NCBI GenBank assembly: GCA_902363675.1
Contig: CABJAV010000004.1
Span: 62,001-126,000 of the forward strand
DNA from: Lachnospiraceae bacterium
GTDB taxonomy: Bacteria > Bacillota > Clostridia > Lachnospirales > Lachnospiraceae
DNA: 64,000 nt
Reading direction: 5' to 3'
Shown here: positions 1-9,924 of the stretch, one piece after another
Layout: every line of letters starts with the position of its first letter
How positions within the stretch are numbered: position 1 is the stretch's first letter
Program-made: the position numbers and the translations under genes
Notes under the pieces: model-generated
The model's input: the letters and a program-made list of their open reading frames with translations, nothing else
Databases searched by the model: none
What the model was told of the DNA's origin: nothing

Positions 1-1
1 C

Positions 2-307
2 ACAAAACTTGTGGCCGGTGGCATTGAGATGGATGATCGTGCAAAAGAAGTGACATTGGATGGAGAACCGGTGAATCTGACGAGAACCGAGTACGATATC
101 TTAAAACTTCTGATGGAGCATAAAGGCGAGGTCTTTTCTCCGAATCAGATTTATGAAGAAGTGTGGAATGACAGTCCTTATGGGATTGAGAACACCGTTG
201 CAGTACATATCCGACATCTTCGTGAAAAATTAGAGTACAATCCGGCAGAGCCAAGATATTTAAAAGTAGTATGGGGCCGGGGATATAAGATGGAGGAAAC
301 AGAATGA
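2..307 (+). CDS. Response regulator, OmpR/PhoB family, C-terminal part (cut by window edge)
   Basis: Only the DNA-binding end of this transcription factor is in the window; the receiver domain lies to the left. The frame is open from the first bases. The visible 100 or so residues form a winged-helix output domain: the LTRTEYDILKLL helix, VFSPNQIYEEVW, then AVHIRHLREKLE (recognition helix region) and the C-terminal hairpin VWGRGYKME. This order is characteristic of OmpR/PhoB regulators. The stop codon overlaps the ATG of the following histidine kinase (ATGA), so the two are translationally coupled and almost certainly form a two-component system. The target genes cannot be told from the sequence. 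Confidence 0.93.
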   Translation, partial: TKLVAGGIEMDDRAKEVTLDGEPVNLTRTEYDILKLLMEHKGEVFSPNQIYEEVWNDSPYGIENTVAVHIRHLREKLEYNPAEPRYLKVVWGRGYKMEETE

Positions 308-2763
308 AAAACTGGAAAGAACTCAAAAAGCAGTTCTGGGCGAAATTGATTGCGATGCTGCTTGCAATCGTCAGTGGCTTTGTATTTGTAGTGACAGCCG
401 CGGCGACTGTGCTTTACGGAACTGTATCAGAGTTGCAGGCCAACCAGAACACGGTGGAAAAAGACATTGATATACAACTTTTGGAAAATTATGCAACGCA
501 TTTGTTCGCCGAAGGCGTAACTGGTTCTGACGGACTCGAAGAGGCAGAGTTTGACGGACTCGATGGTGGACATATTGCTTATACGGTTGTGAAAAAGCAG
601 GATGGTGAAAAAGATATCGTTCTCTACACCAATGATGCTTCGGTGGACGCAGATTCGTGCATGGTACATCGCGAATTTGATACGAATACAAGATATGTGC
701 TCAGTGGTCAGGAAGATTCGTTTCTTGGTATGCTGCTGGGATCTTATAATACATATGATGATTCTTCCTGGTGGATGACCAGTCTGGACCATATTGTTTA
801 TAATCAGGAAGATGGTCTGTTCTATGCAGATGCGGATGGAGATGGAGCTTACTTCCTTATGACGTCTTTTGACCATGTGATCAATGGACGAAAGAATGGT
901 GTCGATACAGACATTTCAAGTGAAGGTACGGATGGAACCTATGGAATCGATGGGGTGGAAAGTGTTTCGTATGAATACAAAGATGTTTCCGGTGCGCCGG
1001 GATATTATGCGGATGGAGATGGAAAGAAATTAGAGCAGGAGGAAATATCTTCCTGGAACATGAAAAATGATCTGCTGCGTTTTGACAGTGGATTTGCCAG
1101 CAAGGATGAGGACTATGCACAGAAAAATGGCTTTTTGACCGTGCAGACAAAGAAATCACTTCCAAAGGACAAAATCAATATTGCAGGAGCGTATTCCATT
1201 GGCAGTGATCTGAATTTTGAATACGACGAATACAGCCTGAATAATGTGGAAACGACCAGTTACGATATTTATATGACGGCAAAAGATACGTCATCTACCA
1301 GGACACTTTTAAAGAATGGACTTGTCGATTACTTCGGACAGGGAAAGAAGCTGGCTGCATTTATCTGCAACTTTCGCCATACAAGCGGCTGGTGGGCAGC
1401 AGGCAGTGCACTGCTTTGTCTTCTTTGTTTTGTGTTCCTGATGAGTGCGGCAGGACGAAGACCTAAGGACGATGAAGTCCACATGCGCTGGATTGACCGG
1501 GTTCCGTTTGGAATTATTACCGGCGGCTGCTGTGCGCTTGTAACCTGTGGTGTGCTGTGTATTTTCGGAATGATCGGATATGCATTTGACCGATATATTA
1601 CAATTTCACTTGCATTGGGGCTTGGCACATTATTTGCGGCGGCCTGCGAGTTCCTTGTGATTGGATATTTTATGAGCATCGCCGTGCGTGTAAAAACACA
1701 GAATTTCTGGAGATATACGATCTTACATTACCTGATTGCACCATTCCGTTGGGCAGGGGATGCTGCTGACAAAAAGCAGCCGACCATGAAAAAGGTGACC
1801 GTGCTGTTTGCGGTAGGATCATTGATTGAACTGTGGCTGCTTGCTATGATGGCAGACGGTGATGTCGTGATGCTGTGCATCATAATAAAGCTGGTGGAAT
1901 ATTTGGTCCTTCGTTATTATGTTTCCGCAATGCTTCGCATACGCGCCGGTGGCATGCGCATCGCAAACGGGGATTACAGTCAGCCAATCAACACGGAACA
2001 TATGCCGCGCGGATTCCGGGAACATGCGGAAAATATCAATCATGTCGGCGAGGGCATTTCCAAAGCGGTAGATGCACGTATGAAGAGTGAGCATTTTAAG
2101 ACGGAACTGATCACGAATGTATCGCATGATATTAAGACACCGCTGACATCCATTATCAATTATGTCGATCTCATGAAAAAGGAAAAAGTCGACAATGAGA
2201 CCGTGCAGGAATATATTGCCGTGTTAGACCGTCAGTCAGCCCGCCTGAAAAAGCTGATCGAAGATCTGATGGAGGCTTCGAAAGCTTCTACCGGAAATAT
2301 TAAGGTGGAACTTGAGGCGATGGACGCAACGGTCATGCTGACACAGGTGGTCGGTGAGTTTGAGGAACGCGCAAAGAAAAATCAGCTGGATATCGTCGTG
2401 GACAGTCCGGAGCCACCGGTAAAGATCATGGCGGACGGAAGACATTTGTGGCGCGTCATTGATAATCTGATGAGCAACATCTGCAAATACGCAATGCCTG
2501 GAACACGGGTATATATTTCACTCGAGAAATTCAATGGAATGGTCATCATGACATTCCGCAATATTTCCAGGAGTCAGTTAAATATCAGCAGCGAAGAACT
2601 GATGGAGCGTTTTGTCCGGGGAGACAGTTCGAGAAATACCGAGGGAAGCGGACTTGGACTTTCCATTGCGCAGAGCCTGACGGGGCTGATGAACGGAAAC
2701 TTTGCGATTCAGATCGATGGTGATCTGTTTAAGGCAATCTTAAGTTTTGAGGAGGTTTTCTAA
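304..2763 (+). CDS. Membrane sensor histidine kinase with large extracellular domain
   Basis: Partner kinase of the preceding OmpR-type regulator. It is 819 residues, much longer than a usual VanS/PhoR-like kinase. Visible parts: one N-terminal membrane segment (about 14-38), an extracytoplasmic region of about 300 residues rich in Asp, Gly and Tyr, then several membrane segments between about 358 and 545. The cytoplasmic kinase core follows, with the H-box SHDIKTPLTSI (phospho-acceptor His about 608), an N-box region around LWRVIDNLMSNICKYA and the G-box GSGLGLSIAQSL. I see no recognisable named sensor domain in the extracellular part. The ligand is unknown. It overlaps the regulator by 4 bases. 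The trkA gene downstream has its own promoter, so co-function with potassium uptake is only a possibility. Confidence 0.92.
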   Translation: MKNWKELKKQFWAKLIAMLLAIVSGFVFVVTAAATVLYGTVSELQANQNTVEKDIDIQLLENYATHLFAEGVTGSDGLEEAEFDGLDGGHIAYTVVKKQDGEKDIVLYTNDASVDADSCMVHREFDTNTRYVLSGQEDSFLGMLLGSYNTYDDSSWWMTSLDHIVYNQEDGLFYADADGDGAYFLMTSFDHVINGRKNGVDTDISSEGTDGTYGIDGVESVSYEYKDVSGAPGYYADGDGKKLEQEEISSWNMKNDLLRFDSGFASKDEDYAQKNGFLTVQTKKSLPKDKINIAGAYSIGSDLNFEYDEYSLNNVETTSYDIYMTAKDTSSTRTLLKNGLVDYFGQGKKLAAFICNFRHTSGWWAAGSALLCLLCFVFLMSAAGRRPKDDEVHMRWIDRVPFGIITGGCCALVTCGVLCIFGMIGYAFDRYITISLALGLGTLFAAACEFLVIGYFMSIAVRVKTQNFWRYTILHYLIAPFRWAGDAADKKQPTMKKVTVLFAVGSLIELWLLAMMADGDVVMLCIIIKLVEYLVLRYYVSAMLRIRAGGMRIANGDYSQPINTEHMPRGFREHAENINHVGEGISKAVDARMKSEHFKTELITNVSHDIKTPLTSIINYVDLMKKEKVDNETVQEYIAVLDRQSARLKKLIEDLMEASKASTGNIKVELEAMDATVMLTQVVGEFEERAKKNQLDIVVDSPEPPVKIMADGRHLWRVIDNLMSNICKYAMPGTRVYISLEKFNGMVIMTFRNISRSQLNISSEELMERFVRGDSSRNTEGSGLGLSIAQSLTGLMNGNFAIQIDGDLFKAILSFEEVF

Positions 2764-2775
2764 GCGACAAACTTA

Positions 2776-2804
2776 TTGAATGATACATATGCTTGTGCTA
2801 TAAT
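2776..2804 (+). promoter_or_regulatory. Sigma-A promoter for trkA-trkH
   Basis: The -35 box TTGAAT (2776-2781) and the consensus -10 box TATAAT (2799-2804) are separated by exactly 17 bases in the gap between the kinase and trkA. This separates the Trk genes from the upstream two-component operon. Confidence 0.75.
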
Positions 2805-2847
2805 GAATCCCGAATGCAATATTTGAGTATATTCGGAGGAAAAATTC

Positions 2848-4209
2848 GTGAAAATAATAATTGCCGGTGATGGAAAGGTCGGCTTGTCACTGACACAGAA
2901 GCTTTCTGCGGAGGGACACGACTTGACTTTGATCGACTCGAAACAGAAGGTTCTCGATTCAAGCGTTGAGCGTTATGATGTAATGGGGGTACAGGGTAAC
3001 TGTGCCTCCATGCGCGTGTTAGAGAGTGCAGATGTCCGCAAAGCGGATCTGCTGATTGCGGCTACAAGTGCAGATGAGATCAATCTTCTCTGCTGTATGA
3101 CGGCCCATGGATTAAACCAGAGGATTCATACGATTGCAAGAATCCGTAATCCGGAATATGGAAAGCAGATTTTTACCATGCGTGATGTGTATTCGCTGTC
3201 ACTTATGGTCAATCCGGAGAAGCAGGCAGCCAGAGAAATAGAGCGTCTTCTTCGTTATCCGGGCTTTTTGCAGCGTGAGACTTTTGCAAAAAGCCGTGTG
3301 GAAATCGTCGAACTTCGTGTGCCGAAGGGAAGTAAATTATGTGATGTTCCCCTTATGAATCTGCAGAGCATTGTGAAATGCAAAGTCCTTGTATGTGCGG
3401 TCAGCCGTGACGGTGTTGTGGAGATTCCGGGAGGTCACTTTATTTTGCGTGAGGGAGATCATCTGTTTATTACCGCGACCAGTGATGTCCTGACGAAACT
3501 GTTGCGTAATCTTGGAATTATCACCCACAAAGCAAAGCGTGTCATTCTCTGTGGTGGTGGCCGTATCGGTTACTATCTTGCAGAACATCTTGCAAGAGAT
3601 GGCGTAGCAGTACAGCTGATCGAGCAGGATGAAGAGCGTTGTGTGGAGCTTTCGGACAAACTGCCACAGGGCGTCTGTGTCATCCATGGAGATGCCAGCA
3701 GTCAGTTCCTGTTAGAGAGCGAGGGAATTCATGACTGTGATGCGGTAGTGACGATGACCGGACTGGATGAGATGAATATGATCATCTCTTTGTATGCACA
3801 GACATGTGGGGTTCCGCAGGTGATTACCAAGGTCGGACATATGGAGAACAGCAGCATTCATGACAGTTTGGGACTAGGCAGTGTCATCTGTCCGAAGGAA
3901 CTGTGCTGTAATAATATTGTACAGTATGTGCGTGCTATGCAGAATACGACAGGTGCAGCACTGACACTTCACAATATTGCGGAGGGACAGGCGGAAGCAC
4001 TGGAATTTGTTGTAGATGCAAATACCCGTTATATTGGAGAACCACTGCGTAATGTCAGGATTCGTCCGAACATTCTGATCGCATGCATCAGCCATGGAAG
4101 TAAGACGGAGATTCCGAATGGTGATTCGGTTTATGAAGAGGGGAATTCCATGATTATTGTTGCAAAAGGAGATATGACACTTTTGCGGTTAAACGATATT
4201 TTTGAGTGA
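2848..4209 (+). CDS. trkA: Trk potassium uptake system peripheral protein TrkA
   Basis: This is the cytoplasmic, NAD(H)/nucleotide-binding gating subunit of a Trk/Ktr-type K+ channel. At 453 residues it has the duplicated RCK layout of classical TrkA. The first Rossmann fold starts MKIIIAGDGKVGLSL, and a second begins at about residue 231 with RVILCGGGRIGYYLAEHL; each is followed by an RCK_C domain. The start is GTG, chosen because GGAGG lies just upstream and the Rossmann strand begins immediately. The gene overlaps the extended trkH frame by a few bases and shares the promoter at 2776-2804. It is expected to assemble as a ring beneath TrkH. Confidence 0.95.
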   Translation: MKIIIAGDGKVGLSLTQKLSAEGHDLTLIDSKQKVLDSSVERYDVMGVQGNCASMRVLESADVRKADLLIAATSADEINLLCCMTAHGLNQRIHTIARIRNPEYGKQIFTMRDVYSLSLMVNPEKQAAREIERLLRYPGFLQRETFAKSRVEIVELRVPKGSKLCDVPLMNLQSIVKCKVLVCAVSRDGVVEIPGGHFILREGDHLFITATSDVLTKLLRNLGIITHKAKRVILCGGGRIGYYLAEHLARDGVAVQLIEQDEERCVELSDKLPQGVCVIHGDASSQFLLESEGIHDCDAVVTMTGLDEMNMIISLYAQTCGVPQVITKVGHMENSSIHDSLGLGSVICPKELCCNNIVQYVRAMQNTTGAALTLHNIAEGQAEALEFVVDANTRYIGEPLRNVRIRPNILIACISHGSKTEIPNGDSVYEEGNSMIIVAKGDMTLLRLNDIFE

Positions 4210-4216
4210 GGACATT

Positions 4217-5671
4217 ATGAATTATAAAATGATGGGAAAATTCATTTCCCAGATTCTTTTTGTGGAGGCAGCATTTATGCTGCCTGCCTTGTTACTGAGT
4301 ATAGTTTATGGAGAGCAATCCGCAGTCCGCGGATTTATAGGTGCGATTATTATCACATTGATCGTAGCAGCAATTATGTATGTACTCTGCAGAAATGCGG
4401 TAAAGCGTTTTTATGCACGGGAAGGACTCGTATGTGTGGGAATGAGCTGGATCGCGTTAAGTATTATGGGATGCCTGCCGTTTTTTATTTCGCGGGAAAT
4501 CCCGGATTTTCTGGATGCGCTGTTTGAAATCGTATCCGGATTTACGACAACGGGATCATCTATTTTAACGGATGTGGAAGCTTTGTCTCATGGACTTTTA
4601 TATTGGAGAAGTTTCAGTCACTGGTTAGGCGGTATGGGTGTGCTTGTATTTTTACTTGCTGTCGTTCCGAGAGATCGTGGAGGAAGCGGATTTACGTTGC
4701 ATATTCTCCGCGCAGAAAGCCCGGGACCAAATGTTGGAAAACTGGTTCCGAAGATGCATACGACTGCGCGCATTTTATATGTGATCTATGTGTTGCTTAC
4801 AATCATTAATATTGTTTTTCTGTTATTCGGTGGAATGCCTGTATTTGAGGCTGTATGTACAGCGATGGGTACGGCAGGTACCGGTGGATTCGGTATCAAA
4901 AATGACAGTATGGCAAGTTACAGCCCGTATATTCAGAATGTCTGTACGGTCTTTATGTTATTGTTTGGTGTGAATTTCAGTTGTTATTATCTGCTTTTGG
5001 TCCGCCATTTTAAGACCGTGTTCAAAGATCAGGAACTTCGCATGTATATTGCAATCGTATTAGGTTCCATTGTTTTGATCACATGGAATCTTCACGGATT
5101 TTATTCAACACTTGGTGAGACCGTGCGGCATGCGGCTTTCCAGGTTGCAACCATTATCACAACAACAGGATTTGCGACGACGGACTTTGATCTGTGGCCG
5201 AGCTTTTCAAAAGGTATCCTGCTGGCGCTGATGTTTCTAGGCGCCTGCGCGGGAAGTACCGGCGGTGGATTGAAAATCGGCCGTACATTGTTGCTTTTGA
5301 AAAATCTGCGCAGAAAAACACGACGTATTTTAAACCCGAAGAGGGTGGAAGTTGTGCGTGTCAACGGACAGAAAGTCAGTGAATCGGTATTGGAGAACAC
5401 CAATACGTATCTGATCGCATATGTTGTAATCGTCCTTGGAAGTTTCCTGTTGATTTCCATTGATAACTTGTCGATGATGACGAATTTTTCCGCAGTTGTT
5501 GCGTGCTTTAATAATATCGGACCGGGATTTGATGCGGTGGGACCGACCTGTAATTTTTCGGTATTCTCTGGATTTTCCAAGGTGGTGCTGATCTTTGATA
5601 TGCTGGCAGGCCGATTGGAAATCTTCCCGATTCTGATTCTGGCAAGCAAGAGTACCTGGAGTAGAAAATAA
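4217..5671 (+). CDS. trkH: Trk potassium uptake system membrane protein TrkH
   Basis: This is the pore-forming K+ transporter that works with TrkA. At 484 residues it is all-helical and hydrophobic, with the repeated M1-P-M2 pore units of the SKT superfamily. Filter-like loops are seen in SGFTTTGSSIL, TAGTGGFG, TTTGFATTDF and NNIGPGF. I take ATG 4217 (MNYKMMGKF, preceded by TGAGGA) rather than the TTG five codons upstream. It lies 7 bases after trkA in the same transcript. Confidence 0.94.
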   Translation: MNYKMMGKFISQILFVEAAFMLPALLLSIVYGEQSAVRGFIGAIIITLIVAAIMYVLCRNAVKRFYAREGLVCVGMSWIALSIMGCLPFFISREIPDFLDALFEIVSGFTTTGSSILTDVEALSHGLLYWRSFSHWLGGMGVLVFLLAVVPRDRGGSGFTLHILRAESPGPNVGKLVPKMHTTARILYVIYVLLTIINIVFLLFGGMPVFEAVCTAMGTAGTGGFGIKNDSMASYSPYIQNVCTVFMLLFGVNFSCYYLLLVRHFKTVFKDQELRMYIAIVLGSIVLITWNLHGFYSTLGETVRHAAFQVATIITTTGFATTDFDLWPSFSKGILLALMFLGACAGSTGGGLKIGRTLLLLKNLRRKTRRILNPKRVEVVRVNGQKVSESVLENTNTYLIAYVVIVLGSFLLISIDNLSMMTNFSAVVACFNNIGPGFDAVGPTCNFSVFSGFSKVVLIFDMLAGRLEIFPILILASKSTWSRK

Positions 5672-5688
5672 TAATTGGGGTGAATGAT

Positions 5689-7197
5689 ATGGCAGGTAAA
5701 GTATATCTGGTTGGAGCAGGTCCGGGAGATCCCGGACTTGTTACCGTAAAAGGACTTGAACTGATTCAAAAAGCAGACTGTATTGTATATGACCGGCTCT
5801 CGGCATCGGAGCTACTTTCCTACGCAAAAGAGGACTGTGAGTTTATTTATGTAGGAAAAGCAGATCGGCATCACACGCTTTTGCAGGAAGAAATCAATGA
5901 ACTTCTGGTCACGAAGGCAAAGGAACATGCCTGCGTGGTCCGTTTAAAAGGCGGAGATGTCTATGTATTCGGAAGAGGCGGCGAGGAAGGGGCTTATCTT
6001 CGGGATCACGGCATTAAATTTGGTGTGGTTCCGGGCATCAGTTCGGCAATCGCGGGGGCTGCCTATGCAGGAATTCCTGTGACACATCGTGGGCTTGCAA
6101 CTTCTTTCCGGGTGATTACCGCACACAACCGGCTGGATCAGACGACAGATATGGATTTTGCCTCCATGCTGGATGAGAAGGAGACTCTGATTTTTTTGAT
6201 GGGCTTAAGCAAAGTCGGTGAGATTGCAGAAGGTCTCATACAGGCAGGTCGTTCCCCGATGACTCCGGCAGCAGTGATTTCGCATGCGACGACAAGCGAA
6301 CAGCGAACCTGTGTCGGCATTTTACAGGATATTGAAAGACGCGTTGCGGATGCGGTACTCACTTCACCGGCGATGATCGTCATCGGTGATGTGGTACGTC
6401 TGCGCGAACAGCTGCAGTTTTTTGAAAATCAGCTGCTTTGGGGAAAACGTTATCTCGTTCCGAAAATCGGAAGAAAACCATCTCGTCTTGCAGCATTGTT
6501 GCGTGCGCAGGGCGCTTTCGTGCAGGAAGTGACCGTTGGTGAGATCGCAGGAATTCATGCATTGTACGGAGCGGCGGAACTGGCAGACGTGGATATGTTT
6601 TTATTTACAAGCCAGAATGGCGTGGATTGCTTTATGGATAATGTATTTGCCTCGAAGCTGGATGCGCGTGCACTTGGAAATGCAAAGATTGCGGCAATCG
6701 GAAGCAAGACAGCGGAGCGTTTAAAGAACTATGGGCTGCGTGCAGATTTTGTGCCGGACCAGTATCATTCGGATGCACTTGTGCCACAATTGAAAGAATA
6801 TATGCAATATACATTTGGCAATGACCCGTTTCATTCGGTATCAGTGTGGTATCCGACGGCGAAGAATGCGGATGATATCCTGATGGATGATCTTGTGGAA
6901 ATCTGCCAGTGCGGCAGACTGAATGTATATGAGAATAAAGCATGTACATGGAATTTACAAGATGGATTTTCCGGTTATGACGGCATTCTCTTTACCTGCG
7001 CATCATCGGCAGAGCGTTTGTTTGGTGATGTATCGCGGCAGGAAATAAAAGAACTAGAAAAAAGTACCCGGCTTTATGCAATCGGACCAAAAAGCAGGGA
7101 AGCATTGGAAAAAGCAGGCGCTTCCTATGTCGTGGAGGCGTCGAAAAATACATATGAGGGACTGTTTCACGCAGTATTGGAAGAAGGTGTCTTATGA
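5689..7197 (+). CDS. cobA-hemD: Fused uroporphyrinogen-III C-methyltransferase / uroporphyrinogen-III synthase (CobA-HemD)
   Basis: Two tetrapyrrole enzymes are joined in one 502-residue protein. The N-terminal half (about 1-245) is the SAM-dependent methyltransferase that makes precorrin-2: VYLVGAGPGDPGL, GDVYVFGRGGEE and VPGISSAIAGAAYAGIPVTHRG are its classic motifs. The C-terminal half (about 255-500) is HemD, which closes hydroxymethylbilane to uroporphyrinogen III. Its sequence is less conserved but shows the alternating alpha/beta pattern and FTSQNGVDCF. ATG 5689 is preferred because GGGGTGA lies at the right distance. The gene feeds siroheme or cobalamin synthesis. It is isolated here from other hem/cob genes, between trkH and priA, and overlaps priA by 4 bases. 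Confidence 0.93.
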   Translation: MAGKVYLVGAGPGDPGLVTVKGLELIQKADCIVYDRLSASELLSYAKEDCEFIYVGKADRHHTLLQEEINELLVTKAKEHACVVRLKGGDVYVFGRGGEEGAYLRDHGIKFGVVPGISSAIAGAAYAGIPVTHRGLATSFRVITAHNRLDQTTDMDFASMLDEKETLIFLMGLSKVGEIAEGLIQAGRSPMTPAAVISHATTSEQRTCVGILQDIERRVADAVLTSPAMIVIGDVVRLREQLQFFENQLLWGKRYLVPKIGRKPSRLAALLRAQGAFVQEVTVGEIAGIHALYGAAELADVDMFLFTSQNGVDCFMDNVFASKLDARALGNAKIAAIGSKTAERLKNYGLRADFVPDQYHSDALVPQLKEYMQYTFGNDPFHSVSVWYPTAKNADDILMDDLVEICQCGRLNVYENKACTWNLQDGFSGYDGILFTCASSAERLFGDVSRQEIKELEKSTRLYAIGPKSREALEKAGASYVVEASKNTYEGLFHAVLEEGVL

Positions 7198-9425
7198 CCT
7201 ATGCCAATATCATCGTAGATATTTCTCTTGATAAGCTGGATAAAACGTTTCAGTATGCGATTCCGCCAGAGTTGCAGGAGCAGATTCATCCGGGCGTACA
7301 GGTGGATATTCCGTTTGGAAAACGCACGTTGACCGGATATGTGGTGGAAGTGACGGAAGAACCGGAATTTGATGTGGATAAAATCCGTCCTCTCATAGGG
7401 ATTCATGAAGGAAGTGTGCCGATGGAATCCCAGCTGATCGAGATGGCGGCATGGATTCGGAAAAACTATGGTTCAACAATGAATCAGGCATTGAAAACGG
7501 TTCTTCCAATCAAAAAACAGACCAGACATGTAGAGCATAAAACCGTAAAGCTGCTTCTCGATGAGACGCAGGCACAGCAGAAACTTGCCCTGTTTGAGAG
7601 TAAACATTATAAAGCGAAAGCCCGTCTGCTGCGGGAACTGATCGCACAAAAAGAAATTGATTATACTATGATCACACAGAAACTGAATGTGTCGGCAGCT
7701 ACGATCCGCAATCTGCAGGAACAGCAGATTCTGCAGATTGAGACAACAACCTGTTACCGGAATCCGGTGCAGCATCTGACACAGGAAGGGTATCATCTGA
7801 CGCTCAACGAAAATCAGAAGCAGGTCGTGGATCAGATCACAGAGGATATGGACAGTGGACATCCGAAAACATATCTTTTGAAAGGTGTGACCGGAAGCGG
7901 CAAGACAGAAGTGTACATGGAACTGATTGCACATATTCTTGCAGCGGGCAGACAGGCAATTGTACTGATTCCGGAGATTGCACTGACCTATCAGACAGTG
8001 ATGCGTTTTTACAACCGTTTTGGTGACCGTGTTTCGATTATGAACTCGCGTCTTTCCCAGGGAGAACGTTACGACCAGTATGAACGTGCAAAAGCCGGGG
8101 AGATCGACATTATGATCGGTCCCCGCTCGGCGCTTTTTACTCCGTTTGAAAGACTTGGACTGATCATCATTGATGAGGAACATGAAAATTCCTACAAAAG
8201 TGAGACATCGCCACGTTATCATGCCAGAGAAGTGGCAATCGAACGCGCCCGGATGAATCAAGCAACGGTCGTGCTTGGTTCCGCTACGCCGTCCATAGAC
8301 AGTTATTACATGGCACAAACGGGCAGATACCAGCTGCTTGAAATGACACAGCGCGTAAAAAACCAGGCGCTTCCAACCTGTGAAGTGGTAGATTTACGAC
8401 AGGAATTGCGGGATGGAAACCGTTCCATCTTAAGCAAACGATTGCAGGAACTTATGGAGGACCGTCTGGAAAAGAAGCAGCAGACGATGCTTTTTTTGAA
8501 TCGAAGAGGTGTTTCCGGATTTATTTCATGCAGAGCTTGCGGATATGTGGTAAAATGTCCTCATTGCGATGTATCTTTAAGCCAGCATGCAGGTGGCAGA
8601 ATGGTCTGTCATTATTGTGGCTATGAAGAAAGACAGCCGAAGGTCTGTCCTTCCTGTGGAAGCAAATATCTCGGTGGATTTAAAGCGGGAACGCAGAAAA
8701 TCGAGATGCTCGTAAAACAGAGATTTCCGCAGGCGCGGGTGCTGCGTATGGATTTTGATACGACCCGCACCAAAGATTCCTATGAGAAAATTCTGCAGGC
8801 GTTTGCAAGCCAGGAGGCAGATATTCTCATCGGAACACAGATGATTGTAAAAGGACACGATTTCCCAAATGTCACGCTTGTCGGTGTCCTTGCGGCAGAT
8901 ATGTCACTGCATGTGGCAGATTATCATGCGGCGGAGCGGACGTTTCAGCTTTTGACACAGGCGGTGGGACGTGCGGGACGAGGACAGCTGCCGGGGCAGG
9001 CGGTTATCCAGACTTATGACCCGGAGCATTTTGCCATTCAGACGGCAAAGGCGCAGGATTACGAGTCTTTTTATCAGCATGAGATTGTGTACCGCAAAAT
9101 GATGCACTATCCGCCGATCTGGAATATGCTGCTGGTACACTGCATGGGAAAAAATGAGCAGATCACGCAGCAGACTGCGCAGCTTATGGCAGACAAATTA
9201 CAGTCTGCGATCAAAAGAAGCAACAGACCGGTGCTCCTTGTCGGACCGGCCGATGCGACGATCGCAAAAGTAAATGATATATACCGCAAAGTTTTGTATA
9301 TGAAAGCAGCGGACTACCAGACACTCGTGGCACTCAAGGATGCATTAGAGCAGTTTGGAAAGAAGACGAACGCGTTTTCAAACGTAACTATTCAATTTGA
9401 TTTCAACCCGTCAAGTGGTTTTTAG
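7194..9425 (+). CDS. priA: Primosomal replication restart helicase PriA
   Basis: A 3'-5' DNA helicase that reloads the replisome at stalled forks. At 743 residues it has the complete PriA layout: an N-terminal DNA 3'-end binding domain (about 1-110), a winged helix, Walker A GVTGSGKTEVY (about residue 231), the DEEH box IIDEEHENSY, and helicase motifs such as GSATPSIDS. Inserted at about 445-490 is the eight-cysteine double zinc site (CRACGY, CPHCD, CHYCGY, CPSCG). The final lobe holds QAVGRAGRG. It starts within the last codons of cobA-hemD and heads the conserved priA-def-fmt run. Confidence 0.97.
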   Translation: MTYANIIVDISLDKLDKTFQYAIPPELQEQIHPGVQVDIPFGKRTLTGYVVEVTEEPEFDVDKIRPLIGIHEGSVPMESQLIEMAAWIRKNYGSTMNQALKTVLPIKKQTRHVEHKTVKLLLDETQAQQKLALFESKHYKAKARLLRELIAQKEIDYTMITQKLNVSAATIRNLQEQQILQIETTTCYRNPVQHLTQEGYHLTLNENQKQVVDQITEDMDSGHPKTYLLKGVTGSGKTEVYMELIAHILAAGRQAIVLIPEIALTYQTVMRFYNRFGDRVSIMNSRLSQGERYDQYERAKAGEIDIMIGPRSALFTPFERLGLIIIDEEHENSYKSETSPRYHAREVAIERARMNQATVVLGSATPSIDSYYMAQTGRYQLLEMTQRVKNQALPTCEVVDLRQELRDGNRSILSKRLQELMEDRLEKKQQTMLFLNRRGVSGFISCRACGYVVKCPHCDVSLSQHAGGRMVCHYCGYEERQPKVCPSCGSKYLGGFKAGTQKIEMLVKQRFPQARVLRMDFDTTRTKDSYEKILQAFASQEADILIGTQMIVKGHDFPNVTLVGVLAADMSLHVADYHAAERTFQLLTQAVGRAGRGQLPGQAVIQTYDPEHFAIQTAKAQDYESFYQHEIVYRKMMHYPPIWNMLLVHCMGKNEQITQQTAQLMADKLQSAIKRSNRPVLLVGPADATIAKVNDIYRKVLYMKAADYQTLVALKDALEQFGKKTNAFSNVTIQFDFNPSSGF

Positions 9426-9435
9426 GAGGTAAAAG

Positions 9436-9921
9436 ATGGCACTTAGAACAATTCGCGTACAGGGAGATCCGATTTTGAACAAGGTATGCAGACCAATCAC
9501 AGAGGTTACACCAAAGATCCGTACTTTAGCAGAGGACATGATCGAGACCATGTATGAGGCAAACGGTGTAGGACTTGCAGCACCGCAGGTTGGCATTTTA
9601 AAGAGAATCGTAGTCATTGATGTAGGAGACGGACAGGGACCATATGTGATGATCAATCCGGAAATTCTGGAATCTTCCGGAGAGCAGACCGGTGATGAAG
9701 GCTGCTTGAGTGTTCCGGGAAAAGCAGGTCAGGTGACACGGCCAAATTATGTAAAGACAAAATATTATGATCTGGATATGCAGGAGCATATTGTGGAAGG
9801 AACCGAGCTGTTTGCACGCTGTATGTGTCATGAATTTGAACACCTTGACGGACATCTTTATGTGGAAAGAGTCGAAGGTGAACTCCATGATGTTGTATAT
9901 GAAGAAGAGGATGATGAATAA
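9436..9921 (+). CDS. def: Peptide deformylase
   Basis: Removes the formyl group from the N-terminal methionine of new proteins. At 161 residues it carries all three metal/active-site motifs: GVGLAAPQVG (from residue 44), EGCLSVPG (metal-ligand Cys90) and HEFEH (His132, His136 and catalytic Glu133). The start follows a clear AGGAGG. It is paired with fmt, which adds the formyl group, 3 bases downstream; this adjacency is widely conserved. Confidence 0.97.
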   Translation: MALRTIRVQGDPILNKVCRPITEVTPKIRTLAEDMIETMYEANGVGLAAPQVGILKRIVVIDVGDGQGPYVMINPEILESSGEQTGDEGCLSVPGKAGQVTRPNYVKTKYYDLDMQEHIVEGTELFARCMCHEFEHLDGHLYVERVEGELHDVVYEEEDDE

Positions 9922-9924
9922 TAT

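Noticed and set aside
2764..4209. The first two-component system as direct regulator of trkA
   Set aside because: trkA has a good constitutive-looking promoter and nothing ties the regulator to it except position.
7473..8318. Long open frame antisense to priA
   Set aside because: Composition is that of a mirror frame (Cys, His and Leu rich), there is no ribosome site, and it lies wholly within a well-conserved gene.
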